64,000 bases of DNA, from positions 1 through 64,000 of the forward strand of contig WNNJ02002176.1 of assembly GCA_012934845.2 (NCBI GenBank), read 5' to 3'. The DNA comes from Pomphorhynchus laevis (lineage: Eukaryota; Acanthocephala; Palaeacanthocephala; Echinorhynchida; Pomphorhynchidae). Below are positions 1 through 10,902 of this stretch, piece after piece (within the stretch, counting starts at the first letter, position 1; the number at the start of each line of letters is the position of its first letter). The translations under genes and the position numbers were made by a program. Under the pieces are notes generated by a model, which was not told where the DNA came from, searched no databases, and was given only the letters and a program-made list of their open reading frames with translations.

Positions 1-52
<52 letters not shown>
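1..52. repeat. (TA)n microsatellite at window edge
   Basis: Pure TA dinucleotide repeat running in from before the window. Other TA runs lie at about 18239, 23620 and 40222, each beside a retroelement end. Confidence 0.97.
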
Positions 53-54
<2 letters not shown>

Positions 55-930
55 TGTTCAATAAATTACACGCTTTCAATTCTATAATTTTCTTAATTAC
101 TAATAACAGTTTGTATTAAAGTTCGATCCTTTGTTTTCATGCAACTGAGTTAAACCAACTATTCTGTTTTTCATGCAATAGTTAGTTGTTTTTAATCTTC
201 CTAAGATAATCTTTTATATAGCCACACATGTTTGTAAACTTACAATTTTAAGTTAATTAATTGCTACTGAATCTCAGCTTCACAAAAATAGCTGTAATAT
301 CTACACAAACTTTAGGTTAAGATTTTACAAACTGTATTTACGAGCATCCCATATAATGCTGATTTAAATTGCTGGAAAGCATTCAGTTACCCGCCTATTT
401 ATTTACTTGTAGGTAACGTTTAGCAGTATAGAAGAATAAATAGTAGAATTTACTGCTACAATTTTGCAAAAATTTGATATTTGTTATTTATCTAAGGTAG
501 CACGGAATAACATTTTCACAATTATGCAATAATTGCAAGCAAGTATTATTGAACTACAGTCATTTAACTTTCTTTTATTAAAATAACGACAAAGCTATTC
601 AGATTAATTCATTATAGATTAAAAATAGCCTAAACCAGGATTGCTATATTTATTGAGGTTATTTAGCTAATACTTGTACACTAATTGTCTAATTTCATAA
701 TTTCAATATATTTGATCAGGAAGAATCCAAACACTTCCTCTTTGGAAATTCGCGTTTTTTATATATTTTATCAACGACGTTTTGCCTACTACTTAGCAAT
801 TATATCTATATTGACATAATGTAATCAGTAGTCAGGAAAATGGAATAAATATATATTGTTAGTAATCCAGAGTTTATTATGTAAAATAATTAAAAGTAAA
901 TAGAGCAGATTAGCATACAATGTCGATGTA

Positions 931-974
931 ACTATCACTTACATTTAAAATGTCACTATCACTTACATTTAAAA
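931..974. repeat. Short tandem repeat, 24-bp period, two units
   Basis: The 20-base unit actatcacttacatttaaaa occurs twice, separated by tgtc. Probably a slippage or local duplication product with no coding potential. Confidence 0.85.
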
Positions 975-1814
975 ATAGTATGTACAAATCATACTTTTAT
1001 ATAAACAATATATTATTTCATCTAGTTATATATAATTAATTTTAAATCAAGCTTATTATTTCTGATTTATTAATTATTTATATTTTCATTTAGACATAAA
1101 CGAAAAAATAAACAAGAATAAATGAAATATAAGCATTAAATTAAATTTTAATAATAATATTTTTGTCAACATGTGAATATACAAGTTTATCTCAAAATCA
1201 CATACATTCCAACTAACGACAATAAAAAGTATATCGCATTATACTATCACTGCATTGTATTATTTATTTAGCATAACAAATTTTATTCTTTTTATCTGCA
1301 TATTGTTAAATTAATTGTTATAAATTATTATCTAATATGTGATATAAATTTTTTATGTAAATTTATTTTTGATTTGTCTCATTTTCCATACCTTTCCACT
1401 GCAGCTTGATGTTAACAATGCAAAGGATGTACATACACATTTATGCATTTTATTTCAGGCATTTGTGCAAACATCTTGTTTCGGTGCCATACACACTTGA
1501 CCACTTTCATATGATTACACACGGAACATAAGTTTAATTGTGAACATTGCCATCCAGATAATTTGGAATTCACAGAAATGCTATAACCGCTTTACCGATA
1601 TACAATTATTTGCGTGTAAAAACAAAACATTGTGATATATAAAAAATAATCAAAATGTTATTTAAAGTAAATTTAAATTTTGAGTTGAAAATTTTTATGA
1701 ACGGAGTGTAAATAATAATATACTCTGTATTATAATAAGAAATTACGTTACGTAATATCGCATTTTATAAGAGAAAATAAATCGTTGCCATGTATTTGGT
1801 ACTATTGCTATGTG

Positions 1815-1940
1815 TAGTCGAATAGCGATATCTGGAACCTGATAACCTTGCAGTTTATCCTGATGACCATTAATATTTATTCTAATAAATTTGATATTAT
1901 TTATTTGATTGGTTCATAACAATACTGTGCTGTAAATATC
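1815..1940 (+). repeat. Family A repeat, worn fragment
   Basis: Matches the centre of family A: TAGTCGAATAG, then AACCTGATAACC, then TTTATCCTGATGACC, in the order seen in better copies near 10.1 and 25.5 kb. The GAAAC box reads GGAACC, so this copy has lost part of the hammerhead-like core. No coding capacity. Confidence 0.5.
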
Positions 1941-2164
1941 CTACTTTTTAAGAGAAATATATTCACATTTTCAAGTGTATTGTAAAAATGCGTAGCTGTA
2001 GTCAAGTGCTCTACCGTTACAATTTATTTGTATCACTACAAATGTAACTTTATCAGTTTCTCATTACGCTCAAACATAGATAAGATGTCGCATCAAGATA
2101 ACTGATTTTTTAATCAGCATACATATAATGAATCCAAGTAAAATTGTTTTTACATATTTCTGTA

Positions 2165-2455
2165 AATATATAAGCTCGTTAAATGCTTGGTCGATAAATA
2201 GATGGGCCGAAACCTGATAACATAGCAGTTCCTCTTGAGATTATCTAATCCTTATTCTGATACATCGTCTGTTATTTATATTAGTCAATTCATGGAAATT
2301 GATTTTTATTTTAAATTTCAATTTTAATTTTTTATCGTTATATAAATATGAATTGTATAAAATCTTATATGATTACTTCTATTTTAATGGATATATTATA
2401 AATTACTTAAACTCAGTTATCTGATCTGATTAGTTCACTAAAATCGATTAATATA
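2165..2455 (+). repeat. Family A repeat copy
   Basis: Carries the family A centre (GGGCCGAAACCTGATAAC, then CATAGCAGTTCCTC) followed by the AT-rich arm ending near CAGTTATCTGATCTGATT. That end is the inverted counterpart of the start of minus-strand copies (GATCAGATAACTGAG near 30.55 kb). The CUGAUGA box reads CTTGAGA here, so the ribozyme-like core is decayed. The family is non-coding with imperfect terminal inverted repeats; mobilisation route unknown. Confidence 0.7.
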
Positions 2456-5400
2456 ATAGATATTAGCATTTTGTACTACAGTTATGCCAGCCAAAGATAC
2501 TGTATAAAGTTGAAGAGTGAATAAGCACAAAATTGTATTTCGGGATTATTAGAATCTCGTTTGTGAGCCAAAGGAAACATACATTTTAGTGAAAATAGTG
2601 AATAAATCATACAATGTAGAAATCCAATAATTATAATATGATGTATTGACATAATACTATTAGTTATAAATAATATCTAATAGTATGCTATAATAATATA
2701 ATAAATAGCTGCGAACTGTTATAATTGATTTTGAAAGATTTTAAAAATTTAATCATTTGGTCATCCATCACTTTCATCCGTGTTAATAGTTGAACCTTTA
2801 ATCGCAATTATAAAATTAATTGCATAATTTCTTCACAAATTGTGCAAGCACTTCTGTTCTCTTTTTCATAATAAGTACATTTCAAAATGTTGTCTATAAT
2901 GTATGAACTATGTATATCATGGGCATCATCTTTACAATTATCACTGCAGTAGAATTAGCCAATGTTTTAATTTTGAAATAACAACAACAACCTTTTTGTT
3001 AAAAGCTTTATAAATGTGGTCTAAATCTTTTGTACCTATAAAAACTGAAACTATTAGAAGTGATAGATAACAAAGTGTAATTAGATGTAATAAAGTACTG
3101 CTTTCAGCTTTGGTATTGATGCAATTGCTCTAGGTATAATGAATGAATCGTACTGTAAAATTAGGGAATATGAATTTTGTATTGAATAGGAAATACGTCA
3201 CATGTGAAAAAACTACGAAAAAAAAGAATGGAATGTAATCTGTATTTTTAGCTTCAGATGCAATGTGTGCCTGCTGTACTTTTCTCCTTTTCTCAAGGTG
3301 CGCATACACATTGCAATAGATATATACAAACATTCTGAGTAGTAGGCACGAGTAAATAAATGTATATCAATAATTTTTCAAAAAAGTTTATTATATATAA
3401 AGAGAGAGCGATTTGCAGCCTTGGTTTGCCGAAAGGTTTTTGCTCTGGTAAATTTATTACTAATACATTTGAGTGATTCCTGTGAAGAAAATGCTAATTA
3501 TTATATAAGAAAATGTCAAAGAGATCGATACTGAACTATAAAGAGCGTTTAAGATGAGTAATTTTTAATATTAAAAATAAATTGTTTGAATAACTAATCC
3601 CTAATGCATATATAGTTTTTAATATTGAAACTCTAAGGCAATCCGCCAAATCAAGGTTTGCCACAGAACCCTTTATCACTTAAAACAGTCTCTTCATGAA
3701 ATACGAGTCTTTCATTTGATCGACCCCTACTGAGGTTATATTAATAAAAAGGTTATATTTGATATTATAGTAAATGATAAAATATACATTTAGGCCCAAT
3801 AAAAAATATAAAATTTCATATATTTTAGTATTATTCCATAATATTTTTATTACCCATACGATTAGCATTAGCGATGTTTAAAAGTAGCATTTAAATAAAA
3901 TTGTGTTGACGTGAAATGAATATTGAAAAGAAATGTGCGATGGATTAGTTGCACCAAGAGTTTTTTGCAAGTTCAGGTTATTTTTAATTTGCAAATTCAG
4001 GTTTTGTTTATTTTGTCGAAATCCATTTATTTGATTTAATCAAAATTCAACCACAAGTTGCTCTAAGATTATAGTATAAGTTTATAAGCTTAAATCCAAC
4101 ACACGGAGGTTTGTTTCTAAATACAATTTTGGCGTAAAACAACGTACCGTGCTATATCAATCACCTCGGCTGTGACTTTGATGAAAAACTCATTTGAATT
4201 TTTTCAATTTCGCTAATTTATTGACTTTGAGTGGTGGTCTTTGAGTACGTCGTTGACGAACCTATATATGAATAAATAATTTATAGCAGTATAAAAATTA
4301 TTAATTAGCGGTTAATTAAATTAATAATTTTATTAAATTAATAATTAACCTAATTTATTAGCAGGAATAATTTAAAATTTAATTTGTCTCTTGCAATAAT
4401 CATCCTGGAAACTGAGAACATTTACAAAACTTCAACAAGCTACACATGGCAAACTACATTTTGCATAATAAATTTCCACACAATTTTAATCTCACAAATC
4501 ACACATTTATAAGCAAATTAAATGTTTTACTATTAATATTTACATTAGATAATTATAAATAAATAAATATGTTTACGACAATAATCAATGCAGATACTAT
4601 TTCACGGATGTTGGTGCACGCTTATGTTGATTTTTCTTGCGAGTCGGTACTTTAGATAAGGAAGCAAATCGGTACATACTTAGATCTTAAGTACAATGAA
4701 ATTTCAGCTTGAAAACACCAACTCGACACCATTCGACTTTGTCATTTAGAGTCTTGCACACATATAAATGACCAATCGTAGCTTACAATTGATGGTAAAC
4801 TTTATAAAAGGAGTTTAATTAATATTAGTATTTGTTCCGTAAGATACAATAATATAAGTTCTGAAATAACTCTAGGATTCCAAAGTATATTACTCGTTGT
4901 GTAAAGATAAAAAGTTTTGGATTAGACATAATGGAGAAGAATTAGAGATAGCTAATCCTCTTAATTAATTAAGTGTTGCCGGAATGCGGGTTCGAATTAT
5001 TTTGTATGTGAGAAACTTGCCTTTTAATATTGTAAAGTATTGTCTGAGTTAGAGACAACATTATTGCATGGGTGTTTTGAAAACTTAGACATGGTATCAT
5101 CAGCTAATGCAACAAGATGTTGATAAGCAAGAAGGGCTAATAAATATAAAAAGATGCTGTTAAATACAAGAATAGAGATATAATAGCTATACTGCATATA
5201 TAACTAAGTAATATCGGAATAATTTGTGAATTAAAATCACTGTGAAAGACCTGAGGAATAAAATATGGATTAAATATACGGTCAATGCAACAGATTGGTC
5301 TAACAATACAGTTACAGAGATCTGAAAACTTATTTTCTTTCAAAATCGATGCACTTCATAATTGCATAATGTATCAAAAGACCAAAAATGTAAATATGAA

Positions 5401-7133
5401 AACTTGGATGGGTTAAATTTCGACTGACCAAACGATCTATGATTTTACAAGCAAGCACGCTTTCGTAGATAGATATGAGAGAGTTTTGAATCAAAATGGG
5501 CCTCATATCTTTAAAACGTAAAGCATATTTTTAATTAAACATATGCCTTTTTATGTAGATAATTTCTATATCGGTAGGGTATATCTATATCTCCTTGCGA
5601 TATATTCTATATCTACAAGGAGATAGCTATCTCACTGCTCTGGCTGTCTGTCAAAATCTGATAAACCGACTGGATGTCTTCGTATCGGTCTTGAAGATAT
5701 ATTCCGGGCATTTAAGATATCTGTCATAGATAGGTTTATACACGAGAAAACCATATTTTAAGAGGATAGCTGGAAAACTGGAGTTGTTCCATAATTGTGG
5801 TGGGAGATACAGTCCTTTAAAATTTTTAGATATCTAATGTACTAATTCAATTCAAAGCGTCCTGAAGTCAAATGACAAAGCCTCCTTATTGAGTATCTAC
5901 TAGAAGAAATACTGATAGGGATTGAGACGAGCGATGGTCATCACGTCTTAGCGCGAGGCTACAACTGGATCTCAAATATTAATTCAAGATTGTTAGTCTG
6001 AGAGACGCTGAAAGAATTCCTCATGAAATATGTATCCTTAATGTATTCTTCATCCAGTGTTGCTACCTGTAATGACCGGGTGTTATTAGCAAAGCAGTGC
6101 GGTTATCTCTGTTCTCATAATGCTTGTCTTAAACTGAAGATTCGATTTATCAGAGCATTTTTTATCAGGCACAGAGAGTATCTGCTGTCAGATACCTTAC
6201 TCATGCAACTTAAATTTTGTAAACATATTTTTATCAATGCATACTCACAATGGTGTTGTTTATATACGCTCTTTATTATTTATTTTATATGTAAACAAAT
6301 ACAATCATGATCGCAACATACGCAACGAGCAACATCGAAGTTTCCTTGGAAAGAAGTAGCAGCATTTCGCTACATCAGCTTCGGTAGTGGTCGGTACCGC
6401 ACCGACATAACATTCACTCTGTTTGTATATCTTCATTTCATATCTCTAACTTTGTGTACGCCGTTCTGCTACCGATGCTGATAGTATCCTGATGCTACTA
6501 TTCTACCAAGTATTGACTGTAATAGTGTGTATAATGTACTGGTACATCTAAGGATATTTATTTTTATATATGTATTAATTTTGTTACCTTTTAAACAAAA
6601 GAATAAAAAATGCACTTAAATACAGAACAGCTAAGCATGAGTATGTTAAATTTATATGTGGTTATATTGTGCAGATTGTATACAAGAGCAACACACTCGT
6701 GCGCATGTGCATTACTGATGATATGATGTTCTGCCACTGCTTGCTGATATTCTGCTTTGTTGCTGCGGCTGCTTTTGTTGTATGCTTCTGCTGCATACAT
6801 TCTCTCTCTCCTTTCTCTTTCAAAGCAGCGTAATAGTTGCTTCGCTCTGTGACTCTGTGTCTTATACCCTTCCTCCTCATCTATGGTGGTGCTGCTGATA
6901 ATGTGATGAAATTCGTATGTAGAGAAAAGGAGAGTTCGAAAAACTAAAAAACAATACCCACTCATTCAGAAACATGTATATATTTTAATATATATATTAT
7001 ATGCCTATTCGAATTCCCAATATGTACACAGTAGCTCTCTCTATATATTCCTGTTGTTCTTTGTGCCAATTCGATTTGCTACATTCACCTACTATCTATA
7101 CCAACACAATAAGGACGGATTGTTAGTTGCCGA

Positions 7134-7163
7134 TTATAAATCTCGGACGGCTGAGCGGTCAGT
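7134..7163 (+). promoter_or_regulatory. Core promoter: TATA box plus TCAGT initiator
   Basis: TTATAAA at 7134-7140 lies 27 bases upstream of an initiator TCAGT at 7159-7163, putting the start site at A7161. The spacing is right for a TATA/Inr promoter, and TCAGT is the classic arthropod initiator. The local rise in GC and the donor 76 bases downstream agree with a real first exon. No DPE match is visible at +28. The promoter most simply serves the plus-strand gene whose coding exons start near 50 kb; that link is inferred. Confidence 0.6.
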
Positions 7164-7236
7164 AGACATTGTTCGTTTTTGAAATTACACGCAAAGCCGA
7201 CAGGGCCGAACCAACATTCGAGTCCTTTTAGAGCAG
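7161..7236 (+). other. Putative non-coding first exon (5' UTR)
   Basis: From the predicted start at 7161 to a donor GAGCAG|GTAAAA (GT at 7237). It has no ATG and is less AT-rich than its surroundings (GCCGACAGGGCCGAACC). Arthropod developmental regulators often have a short untranslated first exon followed by a very long intron. The next plus-strand exons found are near 50 kb, which would make intron 1 about 43 kb. A separate short or non-coding transcript is also possible. Confidence 0.5.
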
Positions 7237-7308
7237 GTAAAATTGTTTACACATTTTTAGTTTTTTGTCTTACTGTATAAAAACAAATTCAATCAAAAGA
7301 ATTAATAG

Positions 7309-7346
7309 ATGACATGTCCTGTCTATCACAGACAAGGACATGTCAT
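7309..7346. repeat. Hairpin, 16-bp stem and tiny loop
   Basis: ATGACATGTCC-TGTCT at 7309 pairs with AGACAAGGACATGTCAT ending at 7346, with one bulge and about five loop bases. It lies 70 bases inside the presumed first intron. Function unknown. Confidence 0.8.
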
Positions 7347-8099
7347 TCAATTTTAAATACAAACGATAAGTAGCAGTAAAACTAGAAACAAAGATGATTC
7401 CAAACCTTTAGTAGTAATTACAGGAACTCACACGTCGATTTATATGTGTTCAGATTACAAAACACAAAATAATAAACCCACTTGAATCACACACAAAAAT
7501 CATAACAAAACGTGAAGTTGGCAACAACAGTGGCCATGTATACGATTAAGTTGTCAGTCAAAAATGTACACTTAAAGTGGAAAGTAAGGATACATTTAGT
7601 TGTAAATATTTAATGAGCCTATATGCTTCGCTGATATTTGTTACTTCCACTATAACTTAATAGTCGAAATGATGCATTATGGACGGAACACATAATTTAA
7701 AATTTATGTTCTATCCCAAATAATTAAGAAATTGAGAATTTCTTACAGATTTCGTTCCCTAACTACAAACATTAGCTCAAGAGCTGTCTTAACTAAACAA
7801 TAGAAGCAAATTAACGAGCATTTTGATAATAGCAGTTTAGATATATAAATCTTGATTCTAGATATTAAAATTTATATACTGTATATAAACATTAATATAT
7901 ATTATATTAAAAATTATACTGCTTAGAATAATTTAAATGTTTAATGCAATATATTCTGCATTTCATAGTTTATATTATAACGGTTCATTTAGCGTTTGAG
8001 TAAATAGCGCATCAGTTGCCTCTTTTGACTAATAATGATGAACTTCCTGTGGTTCGCTAAAACGACTTGGTGAAATGTGGGCGTGCACACAAATTAGGG

Positions 8100-8440
8100 T
8101 TCAATAAATTAGATCACTTAATTGACGATACATATTTTGTACTATAAATAAAATTAAGAAAGAAATATCTGGATTTAATAAAGAAATTTTACAACCTAAT
8201 ATATTTATTAATCAATTAACATTATACCATAAATCAGAATAATGTCCGGAGTTTGCTTAGAAGAACTGCGATGCTATTATGTTTCGGCACATATTTATCA
8301 ACATAATAACAGCAAATCGAAAAGCATGCTAATGATGTATTTCCTCTGATGTAATGTGATTATCTCGCGTATTTCCTTTTTAGCACCGAGTATTTTTTAT
8401 AATCTATAATTTGGATATTTAAAAAAATTTGTCAATTTGT
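8100..8440 (-). repeat. Family A repeat copy (decayed centre)
   Basis: Begins with the family start (CACTTAATTGACGATACATATTTTGTACTATAAATA in pieces) and contains the centre in reverse complement. GTGCCGAAACATAATAGC is kept but the CUGAUGA box reads TTCTAAG. Arranged directly before the next copy, same orientation. Confidence 0.65.
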
Positions 8441-8464
8441 AAATATGAGCTCTTTATCTATTAA

Positions 8465-8790
8465 TCAGATCACTTAAGTGAGGTTTCATATTTTGTACTT
8501 TAAATAAATTTAAAAATTGAAATATTTTAATCTTAAAAATATTTTTTATAACCCTGTATTATTTTTATGAACAATCAATAGATTATGTTCCGTGTTTTAG
8601 GATTAAGATTAGAGGTAATCATGATGAACTGCTACGTTATCATATTTCTGCTCATGTTCCTCGACCCAACGTAGCAACGGTTCCAAATACATGCCAATTA
8701 TCTATTTCCTCTGATGAAATCTTATTATCTATTGTAACATATTATTCTAGCACAGAGTATATTATTTACTATCTATAAAGCTTGCAACTT
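8465..8790 (-). repeat. Family A repeat copy with covarying stem
   Basis: Same layout as the 25.5-kb copy. In the centre (minus strand, 8605-8680) GTTGCTACGTTGGGTC pairs with AACGTAGCA. Other copies have CTATGTT with AACATAG, so both strands of the helix changed together. The strand IIIb-UH-Ia (GGGTC then GAGGAA) is intact. The CUGAUGA box has drifted to ATGATTA. Confidence 0.7.
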
Positions 8791-10109
8791 AAAAGTTCAA
8801 ATTTACTTTAAATAATGTTTTGAAAATTTATAAATATTTGATAAATTTTTGTTGGCTTTATTTTTATAGTAAAATAATAAATTGCAAAAAAATATGTATT
8901 CGTTCAGTATTTTTGAACTCGTTCAGTATCTTTGAACGAGGTCATGGTTCAAGGAAAACAAGGTCCCCGTGTCAACAATGGTACGCCAAAAAACGTTTCA
9001 TTATTTAAAAATGTTATCAAATAATAAACGATGTAATTCTAATCAGAGTACCGAATTGACACAACCTTCACATGTAAAATAAACCTGTAAATGTGTACAC
9101 CAACATTTTGATAGTCGTTAAGAATCGATGAGTAAATAGAACATTTTATGCGTTAATATAGTATTCTGTTACAGACATATTCTAGTAAATCTAGCATTTC
9201 AATTAATTAAAATTTGTTTTTACTTACATCTTTATAATGGGCATATTTTGATTGTGAATTCATTCAACTTTTTTTATTAAGGTATGTATCACGCACATTT
9301 TAAAAAGTAAAAAATATTGAAATATTTACACTATTTAACTACTTCTTAATTATATATTATTATAGGAACGAAGAAGAATTCTTAATTAATTATCATCAAA
9401 CTAACTAATTATACACCAACATATTCGATCTATAGGTCAGTAGTATAGAAATATAATTTAATGAGTATAAAAAATACTTATTTTATTGTTCTCATCATGA
9501 TGTCTCATCCACACACCATTTAGTATTAACTTAAAAAGTGTTCTATAAAGTACACGCTATTTTCGCTAGTATGTTATTAATATTCGATAATTTATTTTAT
9601 AACCGCTTGAGTGCACTGTTAAATCAGTGAAGCCCATTGATTTTGTTTCTAAAGGTATTAATACTGCTTACAAGGGCATATAATGATATTTATCTATGCT
9701 GACATATAATACAAACTACTACTATATCATAAATTTTAGTAACTGCATAAATTTAATACTATATTCACAAAATAAGCAAAAAAATTAAGATTTTATTGAA
9801 AGATGCGATACCAATGTACCGACATAATTTTAACAGTTGAATTATTGATTTATTTATTAACGCGAGAAATATTCTTAATGCTGACTGTCAATCGGCTCTT
9901 GATTGCCGAAATGTATAATCATTAATAACTGATCCTTAGCTACGTTTAACTGCTTATGTTATCTTGTTATCGACTGATCAAGTTGTTATTGCATCATATA
10001 GACATCTCTTATTTGAACAGCTCACACGTGTATACAAATCATGGTTCTACCAATTGTAGCTTCTATTAAATTAGCTTCTATCAAATATAGCTTCTTCTAT
10101 CATGGTTAT

Positions 10110-10365
10110 ACAAACTATCTGCACCTATGTTGGGTCGAGGAATAGGGGCAGAAACCTGATAACATAACAGTCTTTCTGATGACCTCTATTCCTTATTCGA
10201 ATTAATCGTATATTATTTATTAGTCAATCCATAAAAATTGATTTTTATTTTATAAATTGTATAAAATCTTAGTAATTATATATTATTTATCTTTATTTTT
10301 ATTTATGTATAGTATAAAATAATTAGGATCAGTTAGATGATCTCATTTGTTTACGTCCACTGTAA
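10110..10365 (+). repeat. Family A repeat copy, best plus-strand centre
   Basis: Centre at 10121-10192, arm to about 10365 ending GGATCAGTTAGATGATCTC. It shows TTGGGTCGAGG, then AATAGGGGCAGAAACC, then TTTCTGATGACC. The flanks of GAAA and CUGAUGA (GGAATAGGGG at 10139-10148 and CCTCTATTCC at 10183-10192) pair over ten positions with one G-U. Non-coding. Confidence 0.75.
10121..10192 (+). ncRNA. Hammerhead-like motif, permuted order (family A)
   Basis: Hammerhead numbering. Strand Z: GGGU (10132-10135), C17 at 10136, then Ia GAGGAA. Strand Y: IIb GGAAUAGGGG, CA, GAAA (10151-10154), IIIa ACC then AACAUA. Strand X: Ib UCUUU, CUGAUGA (10076 in the line, 10176-10182), IIa CCUCUAUUCC. Stem III pairs ACC/GGU and AACAUA/UAUGUU; stem II is ten pairs; stem I is five pairs with wobbles. 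The order is Z-Y-X, the reverse of the cyclic order in classes I-III. Two unpaired bases sit at the base of stem II, so activity is unproven. Confidence 0.45.
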
Positions 10366-10667
10366 AATTCCTCGAGAAATACACAACAATTGCATTTCGC
10401 AAATATAGTAGATTAATACAACTGTCACAGTCAACCTCAATGATTAACGACGGTCAGTGACACTGAAGGTTGTCCAACTCTTAGATCATTAACTATTTGG
10501 CTGTGAACATTGGAAATATTTTTGAGTCCATAAATGCCAAGCCTTAATCCCAATATTTTTAACTGAAAACAGCTTTAAGATATGTACCTGGATAGCTGCT
10601 TACATTTTCAAGAAAAAATGTGAATACTTAATATTCTATTATAAAGTATCCATTTCTTTTAATTGTA

Positions 10668-10902
10668 ATTTATTTATAGAATGAAATCAAAGAAAAGAGC
10701 AATATTTCCATAGCTCTGCTATCATCAGGAACTTTAGTTTTTCACAACATGTGTGTTTCATAACATGCGTGTTGTGAAACAGCGCAACACGCGTGTTGTG
10801 AAAAACTGAAGTTCCTGATGATAGCAGAGCTATGGAAATATTGAACTGAACATTTTTATCGAATAGATTCTCGTTTCTTTGATTCTATTCTATAAATAAT
10901 CA
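10668..10902. mobile_element. Penelope-type foldback (terminal repeats head to head)
   Basis: Two inverted arms of about 100 bases flank a short centre rich in ACATGTG/CACGCGTG. Both arms carry CTGATGATAGCAGAGC followed by TATGGAAATATTG, a hammerhead-type core of the kind reported in Penelope-like element terminal repeats. No coding part lies between the arms, so this is an end-only derivative, inferred as Penelope-related from the ribozyme type and arrangement. Confidence 0.65.
10810..10857 (+). ncRNA. Minimal hammerhead ribozyme motif, canonical order
   Basis: Stem I AGUUC (10810-10814) with GAACU (10853-10857). CUGAUGA follows the first strand, then stem II UAGC-AGA-GCUA, GAAA, and AUAU with U17 before the predicted cut. 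Stem III would be only the self-complementary AUAU, so two molecules would have to pair, as proposed for Penelope-like hammerheads. Two extra bases (UG) before GAAA weaken the fit. A decayed mirror copy lies on the minus strand at 10701-10738. Confidence 0.55.

Larger units (their letters stand above)
53..7125. other. AT-rich upstream DNA, no gene seen
   Basis: I see no exon-like reading frame here. Open frames are short, AT-driven and lack domain signatures. It holds a 24-bp direct repeat (931-974), two family A relics (about 1.8 and 2.2 kb) and a small inverted repeat (tatctccttg at 5588, complement at 5616). A stretch at about 6.7-6.9 kb is rich in GCTGCT/CTCTCT; the 124-codon minus-strand frame across it is low complexity and not called. 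The last kilobase is the proximal upstream region of the promoter at 7.13 kb. Confidence 0.6.

Noticed and set aside
6591-6965. 124-codon minus-strand open frame
   Set aside because: It crosses GCTGCT and CTCTCT simple sequence, has no domain, no splice context and no coding-like codon use; better explained by repeat composition.
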